Assembly (NCBI GenBank): GCA_938091165.1
Contig: CALKNK010000016.1
Coordinates: 235,099 to 299,098 of the forward strand
Length of the DNA: 64,000 nucleotides
Source: an uncultured Ilumatobacter sp.
GTDB lineage: Bacteria; Actinomycetota; Acidimicrobiia; Acidimicrobiales; Ilumatobacteraceae
Reading direction: 5' to 3'
The translations under genes were made by a program, and so were the position numbers. Below the pieces are notes generated by a model. It did not search any database. It was not told where the DNA came from and saw only the letters and a program-made list of their open reading frames with translations. Shown here one piece after another: positions 9,702 through 17,954 of this stretch; position 1 is the first letter of the stretch; each line of letters starts with the position of its first letter.

Positions 9702-11261
9702 TCAGTGGTCGGTGGAGACGAGGGTCGAGGTGCGCTTGTGGAGATCGGCGGCGTGGCGGTTCATGCCAATCAGATGTGCGTCGATGCCGCGCTCGGCAAA
9801 TTTTGCCACCACTGCGTTGAGCGCCACGACAGCTGAGGTATCCCAAATTCGAGCCTCGCTGCAATCGATCTCTACCCGTTTCACCTTGACGGCGTCGTAG
9901 TCAAAGGAGTGCACGAGGTCGTTGGTCGAAGCGAAGAACAACTGTCCACTCACCGCGTAGAGTCGCTCATGGTTGTCGGGATCAAGGACGCTCGTGACCG
10001 ACATGACGTGGCTCACCTTCCGGACGAAGAAAACTGCTGACAAAAGCACGCCGGCTGCAACGCCGTAGGCGAGATTGTGCGTGACAACAACGACGATGAC
10101 GGTACCTGCCATGACAGCGGTCTCACTCTTCGGCATCGACTGTGTGGTCTTTGGCATGATGCTTTTCCAGTTGAACGTGCTGATCGCGACCATGATCATT
10201 ACTGCCACGAGCGCTGCCATCGGGATCTGCGCCACGAAGTCGCCGAGCGCCATAATGAGGACGAGCAGGAAGACACCGGACGCAAGTGTCGACAATCGGG
10301 TCCGACCTCCCGAACGATGGTTGATCATCGATTGGCCGATCATGGCGCATCCAGCCATGCCACCGAAAAAACCTGTAAAAACGTTGCCAATGCCCTGGCC
10401 TCGTGATTCCTGGTTTTTGTCTGAGTTGGTGTCGGTCATGTCGTCAAGCAACTGCGCCGTGAGGAGTGACTCAAGAAGACCAACAAATGCCAACGTGAGC
10501 GAGAACGGGAAGATGATGCTCAGCGTTTCCCACGTGTATGGGATTTCAGGTAAGGCGAATCCAGGCAGAGCGTTGGGCAGTTCGCCCATATCACCGACAG
10601 TTGGAAGCGACCAGTCGAAGTAAATAGCACCAGCGGCAAGCCCGCTGATCGCAAGGAGCGGAGACGGCACAATTTTGGTTAGGCGCGGCACACAGTAGAT
10701 GATCGCAAGACCGGCAGCGATGAACGCAAGGTTCAACGGCAGTTCGTCTTTGTTGCCGTCTTTGAGAATGATGTGAGGGATCTGGGCCAGGAAGATCAGG
10801 ATCGCGAGCGCGTTGACGAAGCCGAGCATCACCGTGCGCGGGATGAACCGCATCAGGTTGCCGACTCGGAGATAACCGAATAGAACCTGCAGTGAACCAG
10901 CCAGCACTGTCGCTGCGAAGAGGTACTCGACGCCGTAGTCCTGAACTAACGGCACGATGACCAACGCCATGGCGCCGGTTGCCGCTGAGATCATTCCGGC
11001 TCGTCCACCGACCATCGAAATGATGATGGCGATCGAGAACGATGCGTACAGGCCGACCTTGGGGTCAACACCGGCGATAATCGAGAACGAGATTGCCTCA
11101 GGAATAAGCGCAAGAGCTACCACCAACCCCGACAGCAGATCGGCTTTCGGGTTGGACAGCCACGCTTCTCGAAAGCGTGCCCACAGCACGGGGCGCGCAG
11201 AAGGATCAATGATTTCGTTTGGCAACGGGGGCTCCTGGAGAATCGGGGGGTGCCCGTTCAT
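9702..11261 (-). CDS. SulP-family anion transporter with STAS domain
   Basis: A 519-residue inner-membrane transporter of the SulP (SLC26) family, which carries sulfate, bicarbonate or other anions. The N-terminal LSGLVVALALIPEAISFSIIAGVDP is the diagnostic first segment. About ten more hydrophobic helices follow. A STAS domain fills the last 100 residues, with VKRVEIDCSEARIWDTSAV. The start is set at ATG 11261 (MNGHPPILQEPP); the 33 open codons upstream are not hydrophobic or conserved-looking. Sulfate or bicarbonate cannot be distinguished from sequence. The gene is divergent from the 36-residue membrane protein at 11387, and the 125 bases between them must hold both promoters. Confidence 0.92.
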   Translation of the reverse strand: MNGHPPILQEPPLPNEIIDPSARPVLWARFREAWLSNPKADLLSGLVVALALIPEAISFSIIAGVDPKVGLYASFSIAIIISMVGGRAGMISAATGAMALVIVPLVQDYGVEYLFAATVLAGSLQVLFGYLRVGNLMRFIPRTVMLGFVNALAILIFLAQIPHIILKDGNKDELPLNLAFIAAGLAIIYCVPRLTKIVPSPLLAISGLAAGAIYFDWSLPTVGDMGELPNALPGFALPEIPYTWETLSIIFPFSLTLAFVGLLESLLTAQLLDDMTDTNSDKNQESRGQGIGNVFTGFFGGMAGCAMIGQSMINHRSGGRTRLSTLASGVFLLVLIMALGDFVAQIPMAALVAVMIMVAISTFNWKSIMPKTTQSMPKSETAVMAGTVIVVVVTHNLAYGVAAGVLLSAVFFVRKVSHVMSVTSVLDPDNHERLYAVSGQLFFASTNDLVHSFDYDAVKVKRVEIDCSEARIWDTSAVVALNAVVAKFAERGIDAHLIGMNRHAADLHKRTSTLVSTDH

Positions 11262-11386
11262 CACTTCGGGCCAGACAGCCCAGAAGGATACGGAATCATT
11301 GGTTGTGAATCTGTGATCTTCATTGGTGTTTTGGTCACACCAGAGAACTTCTGACCACACCTCCGGGCAAAGGCATACTGATCACC

Positions 11387-11497
11387 GTGGGATTCGACCC
11401 AAACCGCAAGTACAAAGCCAAGCCGTTCGACTATGCCCTCGTCGGCATCTGCCTGGTGAGCGCCGTAGCACTGGTCGTTTGGGCCTTTGTCGGCTAA
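11387..11497 (+). CDS. 36-residue single-pass membrane protein
   Basis: A short GTG-started frame beginning VGFDPNRKYKAKPFDYALV, followed by a single hydrophobic helix ending VVWAFVG and TAA. The basic N-terminus before one membrane span suggests an inside-in, outside-out micropeptide. From memory, very similar small proteins (GFDPNR...K..DY, then a helix ending WAFFG) occur in other Actinobacteria, which argues it is real despite its size. No clear ribosome binding site is visible. It is divergent from the SulP gene. Function unknown. Confidence 0.6.
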   Translation: MGFDPNRKYKAKPFDYALVGICLVSAVALVVWAFVG

Positions 11498-11911
11498 CAG
11501 AAAAAGTCCGTTAGATCGGTTTCATCGATGCTGCTCATTTGATTCCGTCAACCCGAGCACCGCTTGGTTGACATTTATGCTTCCACCCCCAGTCAGAAAT
11601 CCTCCAACGGGTGGCCTCAGAATCGTCACTTCAACGGAAGCGCATCCGGGTGGTGGCCGGTGCCAAACTGGCCTGGACACCCGAAGGTGCACTACCTCGT
11701 TCGCGTAGACGGTTAGATATCATCCGGTCGGCGGCTGCCATACGGCCACAAGGTCCAAAGTTCGCACGCGAGTAACAGGCTCCGAAAGTGGTACCCGGCA
11801 ACGTTCACCGGGCACGGGCCAGTTACGAAAGGCCTGCAGAATTTCGCTGGCGGAAGGGGTTGGCTTCCGTAGCGAGGCGACTGACGTCGCGCTGGCGGTT
11901 CCGACCTACAG
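11498..11911 (+). other. Intergenic stretch without a supported gene
   Basis: Some 414 bases between the micropeptide and the GAP-family gene. A plus-strand frame ending at TAG 11714-11716 includes GWWPVPNWPGHPKVHYL, which faintly recalls a DUF2510 motif, but it has no plausible start and no conserved Asp-Gly pair. I see no hairpin, RNA gene or repeat. Confidence 0.4.
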
Positions 11912-12583
11912 TTGCTGAGGATGTACCACGTATTTCTGTTGCTCATTCCGTTCGGCTTGACAGGCGCAATCAGTCCAATGTTGCTGACCGAGCAGACCGT
12001 TCTTCTCGCCGGCCATGATGGTCCAGCCGTCGCCAAACGGTTCGCAATCGGCGCTTTCGCAGCAGCGGCGCTTTACATCAGCGCCTTAGTTTTCCTTGGC
12101 CATGCAATTTCTATTCCAGGAAAACCGCACCTGAGTTCTACCCTCGACCTGTTGCTCGGAACAGTCCTGATAGTGGTTGCCTTGGCGATTCGTAGGGGTC
12201 TGCGCTCTGGGAAAGAGCCGGCACATCGAGACAAACCGCCAAGAAAAATCGGGCGCCACGGAGCGCTCGGGTTCGGGGCTTTTTCAATGGCGACCAACTT
12301 CACCACTCTGGCAATCATGGTGCCTGCGGCAAAAATTATTACCGCCAGCCAGTCGGGCGTTCCCAATCGAGTCCTTTTTGTTGTGCTCTTGGCGCTGGCT
12401 ATCGCAGCTCCAGTGTGGTTGCCGCTCGTACTGCACAGAGTCGCTCCTGGCCCGGCGGAGCGCAGCCTGGCCGGACTTGGAAATGTAATTGAGAATCACG
12501 GTCGACTTCTGGCAACCATTTCAGTAGGGGGTCTCGGAGTAATTTTGGTCCTGTACGGAGCGTTCAAAACTCTTTCGAATTGA
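11912..12583 (+). CDS. GAP-family (sulfolipid-1-addressing-like) membrane protein
   Basis: A 223-residue, six-helix membrane protein resembling the GAP/Sap family of Actinobacteria. Mycobacterial members assist export of glycolipids or sulfolipids. Supporting features are the N-terminal ISPMLLTEQTVLLAG, a cytosolic basic loop near residues 90-115 (RRGLRSGKEPAHRDKPPRK), and FSMATNFTTLAIMVPAAKII after it, the usual layout of LysE-like exporters of this group. The start is TTG 11912 or ATG 11921; neither has a well-spaced ribosome binding site, although GAGG lies directly before the ATG. No operon partner is visible. Confidence 0.7.
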   Translation: MLRMYHVFLLLIPFGLTGAISPMLLTEQTVLLAGHDGPAVAKRFAIGAFAAAALYISALVFLGHAISIPGKPHLSSTLDLLLGTVLIVVALAIRRGLRSGKEPAHRDKPPRKIGRHGALGFGAFSMATNFTTLAIMVPAAKIITASQSGVPNRVLFVVLLALAIAAPVWLPLVLHRVAPGPAERSLAGLGNVIENHGRLLATISVGGLGVILVLYGAFKTLSN

Positions 12584-12964
12584 TCCCTAGCGGAGTGTCT
12601 TCGTCGGTCCAACTGGCTTCGCATAAGCGTTTCTTGCGCTTTTCGAAATCTGGTATCGGTATTTGCCACATCAATTATGGCCCGGAGGGCCCTCAGCAAG
12701 CCAAATACCAACGTCTTCGTGCAACAAGACAAATCATCGCCACCGAGTCCAAATCCTCTCGCCGCACGAGCGTCAGACTGACGAAGCGGCTTCACCACAG
12801 ATAGGTGAACAGCGCCACACCGGTATTAGTGGCGTCGGCACGTTCGCCTCGTTCTATTTGAGATGGTTCTTACGTAACCTTGGATAGCTTCGCACATCAA
12901 CCGGAGAGTCACGCCGAGCATTTGTCGGCTCCCTGTCATGCGCCATTGTTTTCAGGCTCCGAGC
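12584..12964. other. Intergenic stretch, nothing identified
   Basis: About 380 bases between two convergent membrane-protein genes. Open frames here are short, lack ribosome binding sites and read as low-complexity Arg/Ser. I found no tRNA-like T-arm or strong terminator hairpin. Confidence 0.4.
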
Positions 12965-13543
12965 TCAGACCAAAACAACTAGGGCCCACAGCGACAGAGG
13001 TAAGCCCACGTCGTAAGCCAACACGACGGTGTTCCCTGGTTCAACATTGTGATTCCTCACCGTCTCGTAAATATGGTTTACAGCGGCGCCGAGCAAGAAC
13101 ACGGAAATAACAATGGTCAGCGCAACCCAGGCGGATCTGTCTAAATAAGCGGCATTGATCCCAGCCGCTCCAATGCCAAAGCTGACAAAACCGATCTCGT
13201 ACTGGAAACCGTTCGATTTCCAGCCGATGCTCTCAGCAGTGCGTTTGGCAAAGACCGTATGCATGAATCCACTTGCGATGAACATGCCGCCCACAGGGAC
13301 CGACATCATCCAACGTATCGAATTGCTCGCGAAGTCAGCTCCCGAATCTGACCCCGGTGCAGGTACACCAGTGACACTGAGAAGCCAAGCTGCTAGCAAG
13401 GAAGCGGGAAGAAACAGGACGCCTATATTTTTACGATAGCAATAGACGACTGTTCTAAGGCGACAGGGGAACTCGTAACCCGACTCACGACAACGTCCCT
13501 TCCGCCGGTCTCGGTGCAGATTCCAGCCCCAGCTAGTGATCAC
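12965..13543 (-). CDS. DUF6790-like membrane protein
   Basis: A 192-codon frame whose last 160 residues form four hydrophobic helices. The segment MHTVFAKRTAESIGW followed by FQYEIGFVSFGIG matches, from memory, the core of the DUF6790 family of unknown function. The first 30 residues are basic and not membrane-like, so translation may really begin near GTG 13450 (VVYCYRKN) just before the first helix. The gene stands alone and is convergent with the GAP-family gene. Function unknown. Confidence 0.65.
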   Translation of the reverse strand: MITSWGWNLHRDRRKGRCRESGYEFPCRLRTVVYCYRKNIGVLFLPASLLAAWLLSVTGVPAPGSDSGADFASNSIRWMMSVPVGGMFIASGFMHTVFAKRTAESIGWKSNGFQYEIGFVSFGIGAAGINAAYLDRSAWVALTIVISVFLLGAAVNHIYETVRNHNVEPGNTVVLAYDVGLPLSLWALVVLV

Positions 13544-13619
13544 ACCACCGAGGAGCGGATGGCGGCGTGAACCGCTCTCGGCGGTCAGGCCGCCATCAGC
13601 GGAGCGCTAAGTTCAACGC

Positions 13620-13982
13620 ATGACAAATCAACCAAACGTCCTTGAACCACTCGCTCTTCCCGTTGCTACGACGAACGAAATTCCGGGTCGAGCAACAGTG
13701 CGCTATGTCGGCCCAACGTTCGGCGTAATCGCCAGGTCAATGGGATTCGTGAAGGGTTTCACAGGCGGATTCAAGGCACTTCGAAAAGGTGAGGTCAAAG
13801 AGTTCACCCACGTGCTCCAGGCGGCTCGCCACCATGCCGTTGAGAGAATGGTGGAGCAGGTTCAATCCATGGGCGCCAACGCGGTGATCGGCTTACGCTT
13901 CGACTCAGGCGACGCCGGAGAACAGCAGGGAATGGCCGAGATCGTCGCCTATGGCACGGCAGTCGTCATTGACGAACCTTAA
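13620..13982 (+). CDS. YbjQ/UPF0145-family protein
   Basis: A 120-residue soluble protein of the YbjQ (UPF0145) family, a pentameric fold sometimes labelled heavy-metal-binding, with no proven activity. Support comes from TTNEIPGRATVRYVGPTFGV near the N-terminus, the long helix HHAVERMVEQVQSMGANAVIGLRFD, and the closing EIVAYGTAVVI strand, which together are the family layout. It is convergent with rplS. Between them lies a perfect 14-base palindrome (14036-14049) but no T-run. Confidence 0.85.
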   Translation: MTNQPNVLEPLALPVATTNEIPGRATVRYVGPTFGVIARSMGFVKGFTGGFKALRKGEVKEFTHVLQAARHHAVERMVEQVQSMGANAVIGLRFDSGDAGEQQGMAEIVAYGTAVVIDEP

Positions 13983-14079
13983 GGCGAGTCCCACCGAACT
14001 GCAGGACAGCGCACATTGCACTTCCTGTCGCTGAATGCTGACGTCAGCAATGGGCGTTAGCTGGCCCGGTGAGCCTTGT

Positions 14080-14427
14080 TCAGAAGGTGCGCTTTTCCCG
14101 AATCTTGGCAGCTTTGCCCTTGCGATCGCGGAGGTAGTACAGCTTGGCGCGACGCACATCACCACGTTTGACGACTTCGACTTTCTGCACAGTCGGAGCA
14201 TGCATGGGGAAGGTGCGTTCGACTCCGACGCCGTAGCTGAGCTTGCGGACCGTGTAGGTCTCCTGCAGGCCGCCGCCCTGGATGCCGATGACATCGCCCT
14301 GAAACACCTGGATGCGCTCTTTGCCACCCTCGACGACGCGGACGTGCACTCTTAGTTCATCGCCCGCTTGGAACTCGGGAATGTCCGTACGGAGCGAATC
14401 GTTGTCGATGAGATCGGTGGCTTTCAT
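14080..14427 (-). CDS. rplS: 50S ribosomal protein L19
   Basis: A 115-residue L19, the usual length. It shows the SH3-like core GDELRVHVRVVEGGKERIQVFQGDVI, GVGVERTFPMHAP, and the basic RRAKLYYLRDRKGKAAKIREK tail. L19 sits at the 30S-50S interface. It is the last gene of the trmD operon, 78 bases after trmD, in the common bacterial order rpsP-khpA-rimM-trmD-rplS. Confidence 0.98.
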   Translation of the reverse strand: MKATDLIDNDSLRTDIPEFQAGDELRVHVRVVEGGKERIQVFQGDVIGIQGGGLQETYTVRKLSYGVGVERTFPMHAPTVQKVEVVKRGDVRRAKLYYLRDRKGKAAKIREKRTF

Positions 14428-14505
14428 GGCGATACCTGCGTGTTCGAAAAGGGTGGTGTCGGGGCGGACTCGCTCCGATGAGGCTTTGCAATGATACGGG
14501 GTGAA

Positions 14506-15252
14506 TCAGGAATATGGGACAGGTGGAAACTCATCGAGGAGCTTCTGATCTTCAAGGTCGAGTTCGCCAGGCACTAGATCAAGCCGTTCACGTAGCGTTC
14601 GGTGTAGCCGCTGAGCCCTTCGCCAACGCTCGACGCGCCTGTGATCGCCGCTACGGAGCACATCAGGGACCACCCATCCACGGAACTCGGCGGGCCGTGT
14701 GAATTGAGGCTCTTCGAGTAGGCCCGAATCACCGAAGCTCTCTGTCACAGTGCTCGTTGCATTGCCCATTGCCCCATCGAGGAGTCGGGTAACCGCCTCG
14801 ATTATTACGCATGCCCCGACCTCTCCCCCACTTAGCACTACGTCACCAATGCTGACCTCGCCGTCGCACAGATGCTGCCGCACACGATGGTCGACGCCCT
14901 CGTAACGTCCGCACAGCAGACTGAATCCGCCCGAAGTCTCCGCTGTGGCTGCAAGCTCATAGGCCATGGTCTGGTTGAATTGCCGCCCACCCGGGCTGAG
15001 GAGCAGCAGCGGCCGCGGTGGAGCCGCAGCCTCCACGGCATCGAAGATCGGCTCGGCTTTCATCACCATGCCCACACCACCACCGAACGGGCTGTCGTCG
15101 ACTGTGCCATGGACATCTGAGGTTTGTTCCCGGATATCGTGGGTCCGCAGGTCGAGTAGATCGCGCTGTTGCGCTTTTCCGAGCAAACTTTCCGCACAGA
15201 AGTTGTCGACGAGCTGGGGGAACAGCGAGAAGACGTCGATTCGCAAACTCAC
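14506..15252 (-). CDS. trmD: tRNA (guanine-37-N1)-methyltransferase
   Basis: A 248-residue SPOUT methyltransferase that makes m1G37 on tRNAs reading CNN codons and so prevents +1 frameshifting. Seen are MSLRIDVFSLFPQ at the start, VDDSPFGGGVGMVMK, LLCGRYEGVDHRV and SIGDVVLSGGE, which form the trefoil-knot AdoMet site, and the C-terminal VPDVLRSGDHRRVERWR segment. Length and order are normal. It lies between rimM and rplS in the ribosome-maturation operon. Confidence 0.98.
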   Translation of the reverse strand: MSLRIDVFSLFPQLVDNFCAESLLGKAQQRDLLDLRTHDIREQTSDVHGTVDDSPFGGGVGMVMKAEPIFDAVEAAAPPRPLLLLSPGGRQFNQTMAYELAATAETSGGFSLLCGRYEGVDHRVRQHLCDGEVSIGDVVLSGGEVGACVIIEAVTRLLDGAMGNATSTVTESFGDSGLLEEPQFTRPAEFRGWVVPDVLRSGDHRRVERWRRAQRLHRTLRERLDLVPGELDLEDQKLLDEFPPVPYS

Positions 15253-15334
15253 TGGGATCGGCCCGTCATTTTCATTTGCAGACCCGACAGATGTTGCGAC
15301 CTACATGAGCCCGGGACGTAAACGGGGAGCATCT

Positions 15335-15835
15335 TTAGTCGTCCAGAAGCTCAAAGAGTCCGTCAGGGACTTCAACGGTTACCACACCATTAGTCTGAGC
15401 GACAACAAACGTCGTTGGCACGAGGTGACCGCTGTCCAGTTCGAGAATGTCAGCTGCCGGGTTGGACAGCACCTTGGTGCATGTTCCTCGCTCAGTGCCG
15501 TCAGCTTCAACAACCCTGGAGCCAATCAATTCATGAAACCACAGTGTGTCGATGTCGTCGATCGGTGCGGCATACAGAGCAACGTTGCTCCAAGCCTCCG
15601 CAGCCGTGCGATCTGCAATGTGATCGAACTTGACGACCCAACGACCGTTCGGCAGCAACCGACTCGACTCCACCGTTACCTCACCCTGCCCAGAACTTAG
15701 GGTCGAGCCGACTGCGAGACGCTCAATACGATCTGTGACGAGCTGCACGAACACGTCGCCGCGCAAACCGTGAGCGCGCCGAACGTGACCGACCTCAAGA
15801 AAGCCTTCAGGGATTGGAGTGGAACGGGCCATCAA
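15335..15835 (-). CDS. rimM: 16S rRNA processing protein RimM
   Basis: A 166-residue RimM, which binds S19 and helps mature the 30S head. The N-terminal domain begins GFLEVGHVRRAHGLRGDVFVQLVTD. The C-terminal PRC-barrel has DTLWFHELIGSRVVEADGT and ADILELDSGHLVPTTFV. The start is MMARS at 15835, 14 bases after the khpA stop; starting at the second Met is equally possible. Co-transcribed with khpA and trmD. Confidence 0.96.
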   Translation of the reverse strand: MMARSTPIPEGFLEVGHVRRAHGLRGDVFVQLVTDRIERLAVGSTLSSGQGEVTVESSRLLPNGRWVVKFDHIADRTAAEAWSNVALYAAPIDDIDTLWFHELIGSRVVEADGTERGTCTKVLSNPAADILELDSGHLVPTTFVVAQTNGVVTVEVPDGLFELLDD

Positions 15836-15849
15836 GGCCTCCGGCCTGC

Positions 15850-16104
15850 TCAGTCGAGGAATTCGATATCGATTTCGACTTCGTCCTTGCTGGCAGCAGC
15901 ACGTGTGACGGTGCGAATGCTGGCAGCGGTGCGGCCGCGCCGACCGATGACGCGACCGAGGTCGCCGTCACCGACACGCACGTTGAGTGCGGGGCGGTTA
16001 CCTGACTCATCGACTTCAACGGTGACGGCGTCAGGGTCGTCCACGATCGAGCGGACGATGTGTTCGAGAACTGCGACGGCCGTGGGAGCGAGCTCGTCGC
16101 TCAC
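15850..16104 (-). CDS. khpA: KH-domain RNA-binding protein KhpA
   Basis: An 84-residue single KH domain with the GRVIGRRGRTA loop (GxxG) that contacts single-stranded RNA. In other Gram-positive bacteria KhpA dimerises or pairs with KhpB/Jag and affects cell elongation and RNA fate. Its ATG overlaps the rpsP stop by four bases (16101-16104), so translation is coupled. The C-terminus is acidic (VEIDIEFLD). Confidence 0.95.
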   Translation of the reverse strand: MSDELAPTAVAVLEHIVRSIVDDPDAVTVEVDESGNRPALNVRVGDGDLGRVIGRRGRTAASIRTVTRAAASKDEVEIDIEFLD

Positions 16105-16373
16105 TTGGCGGCCTTTTCAGCTTCGAACTGCTCGGTTGCACCGGAGACCTTCAGGAGCTTCGCTACTCGTTCGGTCGGCTGTGCACCTTCCTTGAGCCAG
16201 GCGACAGCCTTGTCGTTGTCAAGCGTCAGTCCAGACGGATCTTGCCGAGGATCGTAATGACCCAGAATTTCAATGAACCGACCGTCGCGAGGCGAACGGG
16301 AATCAGCCGCAACAATGCGGTACTGCGGTTGCTTCTTCTTGCCAATACGCGTGAGGCGCAGCTTGACTGCCAT
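16101..16373 (-). CDS. rpsP: 30S ribosomal protein S16
   Basis: A 90-residue S16 beginning MAVKLRLTRIGKKKQPQYRIV, with GRFIEILGHYDPRQDP in the middle, both invariant in the family. It opens the rpsP-khpA-rimM-trmD-rplS operon, 87 bases downstream of ffh. The tail (TEQFEAEKAAK) is a normal variable extension. Confidence 0.98.
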   Translation of the reverse strand: MAVKLRLTRIGKKKQPQYRIVAADSRSPRDGRFIEILGHYDPRQDPSGLTLDNDKAVAWLKEGAQPTERVAKLLKVSGATEQFEAEKAAK

Positions 16374-16460
16374 CTTTAATCGTCACTCCAGAGTTGCGTG
16401 TTCGAGATATTGAGAACGTGGAAAGACTAACGGCAGGTCGCCGCTATCCCTCTCACTCAA

Positions 16461-17906
16461 TTATCGGGGCAGGCCTTGGACGCCTGGCATACCAGAGGCG
16501 CCTGAGAGACCGGGGAGGTCCATCCCGCTTTGCTCGATACCAAAGCCGGTGGGCAAGCCCTTTGGCAACTTGGCTCCGCCCTTGCCCTTCTTGCCCTTCT
16601 TGCCGGGTTTCCCAGCCATTCCCATCTTCTTCATCATCTTCTGCATCTCGCCGAACTGTTTCACCAGCCGATTGACGTCAGCCACCGTGGTACCCGAGCC
16701 GGCAGCGATGCGGGCACGCCGTGTGCCTTGGATGATGTTGGGGAACGTGCGCTCCTCGGGGGTCATCGACGTGATGATCGCCTCTATGGGCTTCAGATCA
16801 TCATCTTCAATCTTGGCGTCCTTCAGTTCCTTGGGCATGCCCGGCATCATCCCCATGAGCCCGCCCAGTGGTCCCATTTTTTTAAGCGCTTGCATTTGCT
16901 CCAGAAAGTCGTCCAGCGTGAACTGGCCCTCCATCAGCTTTGCAGCCGCAGCCTCGGCCTGTTCCTCCGTGAACGCTTTCTCGGCCTGCTCAATCAGTGT
17001 GAGCATGTCGCCCATGCCCAGAATCCGCGAGGCCATGCGGTCAGGATGGAATTGCTCAAATTCCTCAAGCTTTTCGCCGGTGGAGGCGAAAGCAATCGGT
17101 CGCCCGATGACTTCCTTCACCGACAAAGCCGCACCACCGCGAGCGTCACCGTCCATCTTCGACATGATCACGCCGTCGATCTGCAACGTACTGTGAAATG
17201 CCTCGGCCGTCTGAACGGCGTCTTGACCCGTCATCGCATCGACGACGAGAAAGGTGTAGTCCGGGTCCACGGCGCCCGAAATCAAGCGGACCTGTTCCAT
17301 CATCTCGGCGTCGACCGACAGACGTCCGGCTGTGTCGACGATTACGACGTCACGACCAAGGCGCTTTGCCTCCTCGAGACCGGCGGCGGCCGTGAGGATT
17401 GGGTCCTCCGGATCGGAGAAGATCGGTACGTCGATCTGGCGCCCGAGAGTTCGCAGCTGCTCGACAGCGGCTGGACGCTGCAGGTCGGCGCCGATCATCA
17501 TCGGATTGCGGCCCTGCGCCTTGAACCACTTACTGAGCTTGGCTGATGCTGTGGTCTTACCTGAGCCCTGCAGACCAGCCATAAGTACGACTGTCGGAGG
17601 CTTTGCGGCATAGGCAATAGTGAGTGTCTCGCCGCCGAGGGCACGTGTTAGCTCGTCGTTGACAGCCTTGACAACCTGCTGACCGGGGTCGAGCGCCTTT
17701 GACCGCGTGGCGCCAATCGCATGCTCACGAATCCGGTTGCACACCGAGCGCACTACTGCGACGTTGACGTCGGCTTCAAGCAGGGCCGTGCGGATTTCTT
17801 TCATCATCTCATCGACATCGGCCTCGGTAAGACGGCCTTTACCGCGAACCTTGGTGATGATGCCTTCGAGACGGTTGGATAAGTTGTCAAACATTGCCAA
17901 CGACAT
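16461..17906 (-). CDS. ffh: Signal recognition particle GTPase Ffh
   Basis: A 481-residue SRP54 homologue that binds signal sequences and 4.5S RNA and delivers ribosomes to FtsY. Domains in order: N helical bundle (1-90); G domain with P-loop LQGSGKTTASAKLSKW near 110, DTAGRLS near 192 and SKMDGDARGGAAL near 250; Met-rich M domain from about 300 (MGPLGGLMGMMPGMP); and a Lys/Gly-rich tail (KPGKKGKKGKGGAKLPKG), then a Pro/Gly end. A start at MFDNL (17894) is a possible alternative. It lies 48 bases after ftsY, its receptor. Confidence 0.98.
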   Translation of the reverse strand: MSLAMFDNLSNRLEGIITKVRGKGRLTEADVDEMMKEIRTALLEADVNVAVVRSVCNRIREHAIGATRSKALDPGQQVVKAVNDELTRALGGETLTIAYAAKPPTVVLMAGLQGSGKTTASAKLSKWFKAQGRNPMMIGADLQRPAAVEQLRTLGRQIDVPIFSDPEDPILTAAAGLEEAKRLGRDVVIVDTAGRLSVDAEMMEQVRLISGAVDPDYTFLVVDAMTGQDAVQTAEAFHSTLQIDGVIMSKMDGDARGGAALSVKEVIGRPIAFASTGEKLEEFEQFHPDRMASRILGMGDMLTLIEQAEKAFTEEQAEAAAAKLMEGQFTLDDFLEQMQALKKMGPLGGLMGMMPGMPKELKDAKIEDDDLKPIEAIITSMTPEERTFPNIIQGTRRARIAAGSGTTVADVNRLVKQFGEMQKMMKKMGMAGKPGKKGKKGKGGAKLPKGLPTGFGIEQSGMDLPGLSGASGMPGVQGLPR

Positions 17907-17954
17907 TATCGGGCTTATCCCACCCGGCCCGGGGCGAGTCGACCTATGCGCCGA

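Noticed and set aside
11640..11716. Possible DUF2510-like segment (GWWPVPNWPGHPKVHYL)
   Set aside because: Only a faint resemblance, no start codon context, and the conserved WDG/W pattern is absent.
14036..14049. Perfect 14-base palindrome TGCTGACGTCAGCA as a terminator of rplS
   Set aside because: The stem is only five pairs when folded as RNA and is not followed by a T-run on either strand; it is more likely chance or a protein site.
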